A stretch of 35,593 nucleotides of DNA. It comes from Hofstenia miamia (Eukaryota; Xenacoelomorpha; Acoela). This document shows positions 20,465 through 30,775 of this stretch, piece after piece (within the stretch, counting starts at the first letter, position 1; each line of letters opens with the position of its first letter). A program made the position numbers and the translations under genes. A model generated the notes under the pieces. It saw only the letters and a program-made list of their open reading frames with translations. It was not told the origin of the DNA and searched no databases. Location: NCBI GenBank assembly GCA_004352715.1, contig SCFE01000038.1:1726961-1762553 (forward strand). The letters are read 5' to 3'.

Positions 20465-21985
20465 TGGCAAACTGAAACATTTCTCAATTTACAAGCAACT
20501 TCTCAATTTACGGCTAACTTAGAGTCCGAATCTTAGAATAGGAATATTTCAAAAATTTTGCATATATAAACATCTGTACTCATTCCGCTACCGAAAAAAT
20601 TGTCAATTAATCAAAAATTGACACGCATGAATTGAGCTCTACATGATGCCAAGAAATATTTATACATAGCTGTTAGTAAAAGAGACGAAAAATTCTTGAA
20701 TCTGGCCTTTTTGCAAAGGAGATTGTTACCTAAACGTTTTTTTGGAAAAAAAATAATTTTTGAAAAATGTCGCATCCTGATGAAATATTGGAATGAATGA
20801 ACCTAATTGTAATAGTCTCATCTAAAAAGTTAGTCTTTCAGAATATTATTCAAATGTCAATTGGCTCTTAAGTGTCAAAAAAGTCCAGCCGGGATAGGGC
20901 TAACAACTTGAAATGATTTTATCGGTTCATTTAATTGTTTATAGTGAATTTGAAAATTTTGTTCAAATTCAAAATATTATTTGAAAAAATAGAAATTCAT
21001 TTATAAAAAAATATTTAAAATATATTAGAAAGGAAATTGTCAGGATCTACAAATTTGATATATTCTTACATTTAGTTTGACTTACTTTAGTATTTATAAT
21101 TTTCCAAGAGCCTCAAAGACTGACATATAGTAATTTTATGTAATTGCTTCAAATAGAGTTTTCTAGCCTTTATGTAATAAGGTAGAATCTCAGAATCTAA
21201 TTAATAGTTCTTGATCAAAAGGTAATAAAGTTTTTCAAAAATAAGTTTAATGAGCCTTCAAATTGACATTTCAGTTAGATATCTGAATTCGGATTTTAAT
21301 TTAGTTTGACACATAAGCAATTCCAAGATCCGGCTTAAAGTTGCTCAGGCATCGAGGCTAACATACATTTTCTCGTAAATTATATAGAATATATTAATAA
21401 ACATACAATTTCTTATTAACGCATGAAATATATAATGAAGAATAACCAATTCCCAAAATTCTGTATAATACAGAATGCATACAATTGCTTTGAATAGCAA
21501 ATGTGATGTAATTTTTAGGCTACTAAGCAAATCAAATTCATTTTACAAGTTAGTGATTTATGAAAAATTTCAATCGAAGCTTTCCTTTTTCATTTTAGCA
21601 GTCACAATTTTTCTATATTTTACTGAAATCATTTATTTATAAAACATAGTCCTCAACAGAAAATAAAGACAGGCAACTAAGTCGTTCTTGACACATGGTG
21701 AAATTTAAGGCAATTTGGATTAAGTTCATATTTGAGAAACATCTTTCACCTAATGAATTTACATGAAAAACAATTTCCAATTTTGAAAATGTTTTTAGTT
21801 TTTGTTCACTAAATAGAATATGCAACTCAATGACTGTAAGCCGTCTCTTTCGACAATAATATCAAAAAATGAGCAGTTTTATAATTGCTGTTATGCGACC
21901 AGCGGTGCTAAAAATTATTTTTTATAAAATTGTGATTAATTAAATTTAAACTTGCAGTTAATTGCAATTACCTTATTAAAGCGAA
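20465..21985. repeat. Large direct repeat, copy 2, on an isolated contig
   Basis: Near-identical to 6193-7875 from TGGCAAACTGAAACATTTCT onward; the first 15 bases of the contig (20450-20464) do not match. The contig of 1536 bp is bounded on both sides by exactly 1000 Ns. Copy 2 has one instead of two of the 155-bp units. Open frames inside (21345-21530, 21637-21825, both minus) are shadows without motifs. It is probably the other haplotype of the first locus or a misplaced contig. Confidence 0.9.
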
Positions 21986-22985
21986 NNNNNNNNNNNNNNN
22001 NNNNNNNNNNNNNNNNNNNNNNNNNNNNNNNNNNNNNNNNNNNNNNNNNNNNNNNNNNNNNNNNNNNNNNNNNNNNNNNNNNNNNNNNNNNNNNNNNNNN
22101 NNNNNNNNNNNNNNNNNNNNNNNNNNNNNNNNNNNNNNNNNNNNNNNNNNNNNNNNNNNNNNNNNNNNNNNNNNNNNNNNNNNNNNNNNNNNNNNNNNNN
22201 NNNNNNNNNNNNNNNNNNNNNNNNNNNNNNNNNNNNNNNNNNNNNNNNNNNNNNNNNNNNNNNNNNNNNNNNNNNNNNNNNNNNNNNNNNNNNNNNNNNN
22301 NNNNNNNNNNNNNNNNNNNNNNNNNNNNNNNNNNNNNNNNNNNNNNNNNNNNNNNNNNNNNNNNNNNNNNNNNNNNNNNNNNNNNNNNNNNNNNNNNNNN
22401 NNNNNNNNNNNNNNNNNNNNNNNNNNNNNNNNNNNNNNNNNNNNNNNNNNNNNNNNNNNNNNNNNNNNNNNNNNNNNNNNNNNNNNNNNNNNNNNNNNNN
22501 NNNNNNNNNNNNNNNNNNNNNNNNNNNNNNNNNNNNNNNNNNNNNNNNNNNNNNNNNNNNNNNNNNNNNNNNNNNNNNNNNNNNNNNNNNNNNNNNNNNN
22601 NNNNNNNNNNNNNNNNNNNNNNNNNNNNNNNNNNNNNNNNNNNNNNNNNNNNNNNNNNNNNNNNNNNNNNNNNNNNNNNNNNNNNNNNNNNNNNNNNNNN
22701 NNNNNNNNNNNNNNNNNNNNNNNNNNNNNNNNNNNNNNNNNNNNNNNNNNNNNNNNNNNNNNNNNNNNNNNNNNNNNNNNNNNNNNNNNNNNNNNNNNNN
22801 NNNNNNNNNNNNNNNNNNNNNNNNNNNNNNNNNNNNNNNNNNNNNNNNNNNNNNNNNNNNNNNNNNNNNNNNNNNNNNNNNNNNNNNNNNNNNNNNNNNN
22901 NNNNNNNNNNNNNNNNNNNNNNNNNNNNNNNNNNNNNNNNNNNNNNNNNNNNNNNNNNNNNNNNNNNNNNNNNNNNNNNNNNNNN
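21986..22985. other. Assembly gap, exactly 1000 N
   Basis: Default-sized run of Ns. It hides the right end of repeat copy 2 and the 3' part of the LINE that starts on the far side. Confidence 0.95.
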
Positions 22986-23839
22986 TGTCTAAACCATGCC
23001 GATGAAGCATATGTGATAACACTAAGAATATAAGTTTTGAATATATACCAACGCATGATTTCATTTATAAATCTACTAACAAACATAATTGAGTTAGTAA
23101 TGAAGTATACTTTCTTAAGAATTTTTCCCATATGTTTCTCAAATGATAATTTGGTATCGATGATGACACCCAGATATTCGCAGTATGTAACAGATTCAAT
23201 GGTGTGTCCATTTATGCAAAGGGGAGCATATTCACGATACTGAAGAAGTGCTTCTTTTTTAAATTATTATTCGCAAAAATCAATTCTTTAGCTTTATTGT
23301 TATTTAGCAAAGGATTCATATCATTGAATTGATCACAAATGAAGTTAACATTATTTTGGGCTCCTTTAAAATCTTCCTTTGAACTATTATGCTTGATTAC
23401 GGAGAGTAAAGCTGTGTCATCAGAGAATCTTAAAAGATACAACTTTTCAGTTGGTTTATTGCCACAATATTTTATAGCATTGCCACTGCAATATCATTTA
23501 GAAGTGTTATGTTGTTCGTGTAATTAACAAAGTGAATTGGGGAGTTTGGGCCACCTTGAGGTATGCCCACTAATGTTTCTTTATGCTTAGATGATTTGCC
23601 ATAAGAGATAACAACACATTGTTTCCAATCACTTAAATAGGAATGCAGCCAATTACCAAACAATTTATCATTTTCACATAAATTTTCATTAATGATTGCA
23701 TTAAGTTTATTTGGCAAAACTGTATAGAAGGCAGAGCTAAAGTCCAAAAATAAAGTACGATCAATCGTAGATTCTATATCATCAAGCTGTGCGACAATAT
23801 TATGGATTAGTACAATAATTGCGTCTACGGTGTACAATC
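22986..23839 (-). pseudogene. Non-LTR retrotransposon (CR1/Jockey-like) reverse transcriptase, partial and frameshifted
   Basis: Reading down the minus strand from the gap edge at 23839: LYTVDAIIVLIHNI, RTLFLDFSSAFYTVLPNKL (motif A), LVGIPQGGPNSPIHFVNYTN (motif B region), then after a frameshift near 23470 YLLRFSDDTALLSVI (motif C, F-S-D-D), LLNNNKAKELIF, and after another shift near 23215 INGHTIESVTYCEYLGVIID and TKLSFEKHMGKILKKV, ending in ILSVITYASSAWF at the next gap. This is the RT core and thumb of a CR1/L2/Jockey-type LINE, in correct order. The apurinic endonuclease half would lie upstream, in or beyond the 454-N gap, and is not seen. Motif B has GIPQGGPNSPI where relatives usually have a Cys or Ser after QG. 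Two or more frameshifts make it a pseudogene. Confidence 0.85.
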
Positions 23840-24293
23840 NNNNNNNNNNNNNNNNNNNNNNNNNNNNNNNNNNNNNNNNNNNNNNNNNNNNNNNNNNNNN
23901 NNNNNNNNNNNNNNNNNNNNNNNNNNNNNNNNNNNNNNNNNNNNNNNNNNNNNNNNNNNNNNNNNNNNNNNNNNNNNNNNNNNNNNNNNNNNNNNNNNNN
24001 NNNNNNNNNNNNNNNNNNNNNNNNNNNNNNNNNNNNNNNNNNNNNNNNNNNNNNNNNNNNNNNNNNNNNNNNNNNNNNNNNNNNNNNNNNNNNNNNNNNN
24101 NNNNNNNNNNNNNNNNNNNNNNNNNNNNNNNNNNNNNNNNNNNNNNNNNNNNNNNNNNNNNNNNNNNNNNNNNNNNNNNNNNNNNNNNNNNNNNNNNNNN
24201 NNNNNNNNNNNNNNNNNNNNNNNNNNNNNNNNNNNNNNNNNNNNNNNNNNNNNNNNNNNNNNNNNNNNNNNNNNNNNNNNNNNNNNNNNNNNN
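23840..24293. other. Assembly gap, 454 N
   Basis: Run of Ns that cuts the LINE reverse transcriptase on its N-terminal side. Confidence 0.95.
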
Positions 24294-24454
24294 GATGTTA
24301 TCACGGCTTTTCACCTACAGAACTTAAATGCGTGATGGATGGACTGGTCTTGCAGAAAACAAAAAATTATATAACACATTTGTTAATCTACTTTATGACA
24401 TTTAACTTGAATTTTCATAAGTTGTTTCAAATTATTAGATGCGAGCCTTAAAAA

Positions 24455-24770
24455 GCATATGGGTGCAGGACGAGCACAGGCAGTGTTAAATCTACAAATG
24501 CAAAACATTAATCTCGGCATGATTTGGACAGAATTCATAAATTTTTTAGGAGTCGTAAGAAGTTTCTCACTAAAAGACAAAATTATATAGTTCTTTTGCG
24601 TATTTTGATTAAATTTCGTAGTATTTTCCGTTTTTCTCAATAGGTGGCGGGCGTACATGGCCACCCGTTCCTGCTCCGTGAATTCCAAAGGGTGGGCACG
24701 GGCATTGGAAGATAAACGGGCGCAGGGCGGGCACAGGCAGCGTTAAATCTAAAAATACCAAACAGCTCTA
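24455..24770. repeat. Direct repeat pair in a GC-richer patch
   Basis: About 60 bases recur: 24455-24515 contains GGTGCAGGACGAGCACAGGC then AGTGTTAAATCTACAAAT, and 24707-24768 contains GGGCGCAGGGCGGGCACAGG then CAGCGTTAAATCTAAAAAT. The distance is about 252 bases. The segment between is unusually GC-rich for this window (GGTGGCGGGCGTACATGGCC). It could be ends of an old element. Confidence 0.55.
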
Positions 24771-24860
24771 TAATAACACAAACACTGCCATCTTGCGACG
24801 CATTTGTCGCGTTATGTATCTTTTATTACAAATATATAAAGGTATATGTACTGTCATCAT

Positions 24861-24862
24861 AT

Positions 24863-24902
<40 letters not shown>

Positions 24903-24904
24903 AT
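24861..24904. repeat. (TA)n microsatellite
   Basis: Alternating AT, 24 bases pure at 24871-24894, with ATACATGT on the left and GTATGTATAT on the right. Confidence 0.9.
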
Positions 24905-24909
24905 CAAGG

Positions 24910-25002
24910 TTGCTGTTGATATGGATACTTCGCATTAAGTCAAATCAATTGAACATACCATAGCTCATTGATATCAATAGATATCAATTCAATCAACAGC
25001 AA
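24910..25002. repeat. Short inverted repeat
   Basis: TTGCTGTTGAT at 24910-24920 is answered by ATCAACAGCAA at 24992-25002, enclosing about 70 bases rich in ATATCAAT words. It could be a small foldback element; no target duplication was found. Confidence 0.4.
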
Positions 25003-25323
25003 TTTCTTGTTGAAACCAACAGTAATTTTTCGGGTACAAAACATTCTATAATTATTTCAAGAGCATACGTTAACGATTCGCAACTAATGTCTGTAAGTGA
25101 GGTACTCACTACATTAATAATTATCTAGCACATAATTGGTTACGCTGTCTAAGAGATGTATATTTATAAATAGTTATCCTTCTAAGTTACGTAGACGCAT
25201 TATTACAGAAGAAAATTTCACTATTATTCTTAATCAAAATTTACCAGACAATTCTTTTGATAATTAAGAAATATAACATTTCAAATTCGTTCTCTCTGTT
25301 GGTATTGTTTTAAGATACAAACA

Positions 25324-25528
25324 AGCACTCGGAGAGCGCAGACTGCCGCCACTCAGCTTGTGTCCCCCGGATCAGCACCAAAATTTAATGGATTCCTCTT
25401 TGGGCGGAGACGCACATCTGGTGAAAATTTGAGGTCAATTCATCCATTACTTTTTCCGTAAAGTTGCTAACAGACAAACAAACAAACCAACGCTACCAAA
25501 AAACATAACCTCCTTGGCGGAGGTAACA
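25324..25528. repeat. Dispersed repeat with complementary GC-rich ends (retroposon-like)
   Basis: The segment starts AGCACTCGGAGAGCGCAGAC and then TGCCGCC. It ends in GACAAACAAACAAACCAACG, ACATAACCTCCTTGGCGG and AGGTAACAA. The two ends are related as imperfect complements (GACTGCCGCCACTC against CCTTGGCGGAGGT). The middle has AAAATTTAATGGATTCCT and CATCCATTACTTTTTCCGTAA. I recall a repeat with this ACAAACAAAC...CCTCCTTGGCGGAGGT tail as common across animal genomes, but cannot name the family. It sits directly beside the mariner end. Confidence 0.6.
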
Positions 25529-25594
25529 ATTGCTATGTGAGCGGTATTCAAAAAGTTCTAAGACAAATTCTAAAAAACACTTTATTTGGGACAT

Positions 25595-26560
25595 TTACAA
25601 AATTATTTTTTTTACATAGCCTCCATTCCATTCATAACACTTGTATAAGCGATGTTTCCACTGAAAAATCTCGCATTGGTAGAATTGTGAAGATTGTCTA
25701 GTCAACAATGTTACAGCTTTCCTCTTTGCAACATCTATGAACTGAAATCTTATCCCTTTCAAATGTGCCTTCAATTTTGGAAATAAGAAAAAGTCACTAG
25801 GAGCTAGACCTGGGCTGTAGGGAGGGTGTGAAAGGAGTTCCCAGCGAATTTCACGTAAAAACTGCTCTAACAGGCTTGACAATGTGTGCTGGTACATTGT
25901 CGTGATGGAGCAAGATTTGACGATGCAGATTTCCTCTGCATTCCTTTTCGGCCAATGCAGTCTTCAGCGGTTTTTTAAAACTCCTTCATAGTAACTTGCA
26001 GTGATTGTTCTTTGTCCTTCGAGGAATTCTATTAGGATTATTCCACCCTGATCCTAAAACATCGTCGCCATGATTTCTCTAACTGATCTTTCTGCTTTGA
26101 ACTTGATTTTTCCTACAGAGATCCTCTCGGGAGCCATTGTTTGGATTGATTTTTGCTTTCAGAGTCATACTGATAAAGCCATGTTTCATCACCAGTTATG
26201 ACCCGTTCAAAAAAATTGGCCTCATTTGCTTTAATCCTAGTAAAAAGGGACAATAAATGATCTGATATCTGAACCATCTGATCTGGGAGCAAAGCTTTAG
26301 GGACCCACCGCGCAGACAGTTTGCTCAATTCAAAATCTTCGATCAGAATTGAGAAAGTTGACCCAGTTGAAATACCAATTTCATTAGCAATTTCAAGGAC
26401 TGTTATTCATCTGTCCTCCTCAATAAGATTTCTCACAAGCTCGATTTTGGGCATTCCTTGATGTGGATGGTCTTCCTTCCCTTAGATCGTCTTCAAGCTC
26501 TTCCCTAACATCCTTAACTCGCTTGATTCAGCTATAAACAATGGCTCTGGACGGAGAGGA
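25595..26560 (-). pseudogene. mariner transposase, multiply broken
   Basis: Reading down the minus strand: IKRVKDVREELEDDLREGRP (helix-turn-helix linker region), then after a frameshift PKIELVRNLIEEDR, a stop, ITVLEIANEIGISTGSTFSI (second helix-turn-helix), SKLSARWVPKALLPDQ (the W-V-P-R-like motif), FFERVITGDETWLYQYD (first catalytic Asp), SKQWLPRGS, IMATMF-stop-DQGGIILIEFL, LLHHDNVPAH (second catalytic Asp), and in a further frame WELLSHPPYSPGLAPSDFFL then FPKLKAHLKG (third catalytic Asp in PSD), ending IFQWKHRLYKCYEWNGGYVK before the stop at 25595. This is the whole mariner transposase (about 345 aa in intact relatives) in order. Breaks include at least three in-frame stops, one at a conserved Trp, and two frameshifts, one between the second and third catalytic Asp. 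All three catalytic Asp are kept; the usual SPDLAPSD reads SPGLAPSD. Clear inverted termini were not identified. Confidence 0.88.
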
Positions 26561-26640
26561 CTTCCATAAACATTGTTTAAAGCTTAATAATTTCTGAGGT
26601 TTCCATTGAAGTTTTGTCAAAAATTTAATGTTTGCTCAGA

Positions 26641-27952
26641 TCTAAAATTTGGTTAATTTTAGGGTAGAAAAAGTTAGTAATTTATACGTAACGTGACTTT
26701 GTGAAGTACAAAACTAGAAAGGAGAAACTTGTTAAAATTGTTCAAGAAATATAGAGATCACGATTATGCATGATATTACAATACTAAGTGGACTCATTTT
26801 GAATTAATGGCATTTATCTTTTTCATTACCCCTTTTATATACATATATATATATATTCACATTTAAAAAATTTTAATGTGCCATTCTATCGAGATCAGCA
26901 GAGCTTTAAATCGTAGTTTGTTTTAAGAAAACTTTTGAAAAACACCTTAAAATGTTTTTTTGGAAAAAAAGGTTTTTTTTGTTTAATTCAGAAAAAGTAT
27001 TTCATGTGTCAACCCCGATTCGAAATTACATTATCAAACCAGTTTATTTTTAATCGCCAATCTTCAATAATTTCAGGCTAATTAGAATTGAGCCGTTCCA
27101 ATTTAAGCTCTAAAGACCATTATAGTGACACTTTGAATAATTCTTATAGCAACATGAAGAGCTTGAAAGAACTTTAAATATCAATTTAGTAACAGTTGTA
27201 TGGGTACATTCATATTGAGTAGACAAAGTATGTTATTAGTTGAATATTGATATTGCTATAATTGCTTTAATTATTCACTGTAATGTCTGAAAATATGCAA
27301 AGAAATTCGTTGATAACACTGGTATTTGTTAGCAAATGTTGACTACTTAATAAGATTTTCGTTTAAGCAAATAAACTTTAGTTCATTAAAGATATGCAAC
27401 ACAGAAGATATTTGCTTTAATAATTGCATTTCCATATTATTTTTATCTAACAGCATGCTTCCCTAAAAATAATAATTTTTTATATATTATGTCACTATTA
27501 CATGACTTTTACATCCATTTATAGAGCTTATTTCAAATGAAATTTTCCGAAAAATATATTTTGCAATTTTCTGGCAATCAGGCAAAAATTATAGCAGTTA
27601 TTAATTGCCAAAAATGAAGCGAACAATTGGAACAAACCCAGAAATCAAATCAGATTTTGGAAACAATGTGTATGTGTAATATGTAGCTATATTTTATGCA
27701 TTAAATTTGCTTTGATATCCATCCTAAGTTCGCATTCTTCAAACCATTTTCATTTTCTACACAATTCAATTGACACAACGACAGACTAAGTCATTCATGT
27801 CATTTTTTCCAAATTTGAAAATTTAAGATTATACAAAAGGCATACATCAGTGATTATTTAAATTAATTAGTGATAGGTGATAACTTAAATTTGCATTAAA
27901 TCTATTGCATTCATTTGTAAAGTAATGAAGACATTCGCAAATATTAGTTATT
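26641..27952. other. Gene-free AT-rich stretch
   Basis: No recognisable gene or element. A short TA run lies at 26838-26859, followed by TTCACATTTAAAAAA. Confidence 0.5.
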
Positions 27953-28332
27953 GTGATAAAAAAATTAAATAGTTATGCCTCCAAAAAACGAGCTTTTGCT
28001 CATTCTGGTTCAATGAAAACATCTAGAGGAATTTACATTTATGCTCAAAACGGTTTGCTAGCTACTATTCGTTTTCTTCAACATGCTGAATGTTGCTACA
28101 TTCAATGGCTACTTGCTCCTAAAGGAGATGGATATAGACTATCCCGAAATTTATTTCTAAGGAACTTAGCAAAGCAGTAACAACAAACTGGCAAAATCCA
28201 CAAAAAAATTGTATTATTCCTGAGCTTCATTCAATTGCCAACAAAAGTTTGCTTTGCTATGCAACCTCTATTGGATGTTAATTTATTTGCTCTAACATCA
28301 GATCGTTTTTCAATAGTTGCCAAACCCCACTA
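27953..28332 (+). other. Unidentified open frame with one internal stop
   Basis: The frame has no ATG at its start (first codon GTG) and runs about 75 codons to a TAA at 28178-28180. It then stays open for another 50 codons to a TAG at about 28330. It reads KKRAFAHSGSMKTSRGIYIY, AQNGLLATIRFLQHAECCYI, QWLLAPKGDGYRLSRN and, after the stop, TGKIHKKIVLFLSFIQLPTK. I do not recognise it. The amino-acid make-up is less Lys/Asn/Ile-biased than the chance frames around it, so a decayed exon or retrocopy is possible. Confidence 0.2.
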
Positions 28333-29042
28333 GTCAAATTTTTTCGTTGAACCTTGAAATCGACTTAGAAAATCTTTTTAAAAAAATAAATATCAAAACA
28401 TCATAAAGGAGCTCAAGATTTCGTCTTTAGCTTGTTTATTAAGTTGTAATCCAAGTCCAGGCTAAGTGATAAAATATTATACTGAATTTCTTTAAAATAT
28501 CCAGATAAATATTTTAATGTTTATATGATATAATTTTGGCTGAATCATCTGATGTTATTGATTTTTCTACCTCATTCATGCTTAATTTTAGCAAATTTTG
28601 TCAAATGATTTGCTATATCGTTGTCAAGGTTTGTATGTTAGTTTGAAGATGACAGGTAAAAAGTGATGAGCAAATTAAATCTTAGTGTAAATGCCACAAA
28701 GCTGTAAAAGCTCTATGCTTGTGCTACGTTAACTACACTAAGGTATAACTCACAAAAAAGTACCAACTGAAAAGTTGTGTTACTAGACATTTTGTTAGAA
28801 AATGTTCCCGAAGTTACAGCTTGTGATTTTAAGATAGGAAAAAATGAAATTGTATATCTGTGATGAAATAGAGTGCAATTATTCTGCTCTACGTTCAATC
28901 TCATTTTGTAACAAAATGTTGCACTTATATGGTTGAGGGTGTACAACATACACAGATAGATGAAAATTAATTAGATTGTTCTCAAAAGCATTTCCAAGGT
29001 CTGTCTAAAATAGTTATAGAATGTTCCTAAGCATTCTAAAAT

Positions 29043-29045
<3 letters not shown>
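28333..29045. other. Gene-free stretch
   Basis: No recognisable gene. The minus-strand frame at 28713-28949 has no known motif. Confidence 0.45.

Positions 29046-29076
<31 letters not shown>
29046..29076. repeat. (TA)n microsatellite
   Basis: Pure alternating TA of about 30 bases. A single N at 29098 follows shortly after. Confidence 0.9.
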
Positions 29077-29077
<1 letters not shown>

Positions 29078-29151
29078 GTGAACTAACAATAAACTATNCA
29101 AAGAAAAGAAATAATACAATTACAATGTACAAATCAATAAAAACACACATT

Positions 29152-29229
29152 TTATTCATCATCACTGTCTTCTGACAAAGCCGCAAGATTCACAGTACTT
29201 TCACTTTCAATAAAATCGTCTTTGACTTG
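29152..29229 (-). other. Possible terminal exon with acidic tail (speculative)
   Basis: On the minus strand, an AG at the upstream edge (AATTAATAG) is followed by an open 25 codons reading QVKDDFIESESTVNLAALSE then DSDDE and a TAA. AATAAA overlaps the stop codon (GAATAAAATG, 29151-29156). The acidic SEDSDDE end looks like the last residues of a protein, for example a transposase or nuclear protein. The acceptor has no good pyrimidine tract, and upstream exons were not found. Confidence 0.2.
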
Positions 29230-30646
29230 CTATTAATTTTCGGTATTTTAAGAAATACCTTAAATACAAAAAGGTTTTAACTTTGTTTTTTTAGTTACAA
29301 TCAATAACCCTGCAATTTAGAAATTCAATATTTTTTGAAGTTTACCTACCCAAAATCAATTAATAGAACTTTTAAACTAGTATATTTTCCAATATTTAGC
29401 AATTTTTTTACACAGGTTGTCTAGCTTAACTTATTCAATTTAATTGCATAAATAGAAAAATTATTTGGTCAATGAGTCCAATGTTATTATAGAAGAGATT
29501 AATTTTCATGAAATTTGCGAAAATTACAAATTACAATGTCAAATTAGTAGATTTGCTCTGTTAACTTTGGTTCAGAAACAGTTTTTAGAGAAATACAATC
29601 AGAGTTGACTATCAGTGATTAGCCATGTTTGCTTGTAGTTGGAATGAAAACATAGTTATCTTAGGTCTCTACCAAGGCTAACTTTTTAGAGGCTTGGTCT
29701 CTACGAGTACTCGAACGATACTTAAAGTCCAAAAACTCAACTCGCCATTTCGAGTACTCGAAACCTACTCGATATTAGCTTGATTAGCATTTATTTTTCT
29801 TCAATGTTTGCCTGTAGTGTCGAAAAATAGATCGACCTTTCACTATTTATTTCAAATTGTACATAATCCGACTTGGTTTCTGTCATTTAGTTTAATATGT
29901 TGTATTGGTGTCGTACATTTACTTAGCGTAGCACAGTTATATATAACTTTGCGTAACGAGAAACAATCTTAAATATAATTGTAAACTCGAACTCGAATCG
30001 AGCCTACAAACTTCAAATCGCAACAGCCAAATTTATGATCATTTTATCAATTGGAATGCGTCAAAAGACAAATTACAACAATTGTAAGAGAAATCTAGCA
30101 CCATGAATAAGTTATTTTAACAATTTTGCTAAATCTACTGCTTAAATGGATTCCGGCTGTTGCTGGATAGGAGATCAGATATTGAAAGCAAGTGTTCAAT
30201 GGGGCTTCAGCGGGAGTTACAAAAGAAATTTCAGGAGAGTAATTGACAAACTTTGGCAAGTTGCTCATTATTTCATGTTCTAGCCTGAAAAAAGTTTCTC
30301 AGAAACAAAGACCAAATACTCGTGTATTTTATCATGTATTTTATATCATTGAGAACATAAGCGTAATGCGACGTTGTTCGAAGCTATACCGCACTGCAGT
30401 CATCTCAAATATGAAACTGTGCCGCTAAGAATATCTATTTTCACAAAGCTAAGATATCGAACTAGTTGGGCTCGAAGTATTTTGGACAGAATGTTAATTA
30501 ATTATTTGAACAAGAACAGCCCGGCTTCCATATTTGTTATGTTAATGCATTTAGTGGGATCTTCAAAATATTTCCTTTTTCAGTAGCATAAAAATGTGTA
30601 ATTTAATAATTAAGTAATCTCGCATAATTCTGTGTTCATTAACGCG
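29230..30646. other. Gene-free stretch with CGAGTACTCG palindromes
   Basis: No recognisable gene. CGAGTACTCG, a perfect 10-base palindrome, occurs at 29704-29713 and 29751-29760, and related CTCGA words recur up to about 30005. The region directly before gene 2 (30243-30586) has short frames without motifs and no obvious promoter element. Confidence 0.45.
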
Positions 30647-30775
30647 ATGGTAAGATCTGTGGATGTAATAACACAATCAAAGAACGAAAAACTGTTACTT
30701 TACTGTCAATACAATGGTCATATTTATTTTTGCGATAAGCAATTTTCATTAATAATTGCTGCGAAAAGCTTAATA

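Larger units (their letters stand above)
24294..25323. other. Stretch with repeats but no recognisable gene
   Basis: The minus-strand frame at 24383-24688 (101 codons) has no known motif and overlaps a repeated GC-richer segment. The stretch also holds a (TA)n tract at 24861-24904 and a short inverted repeat at 24910-25002. Confidence 0.45.
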
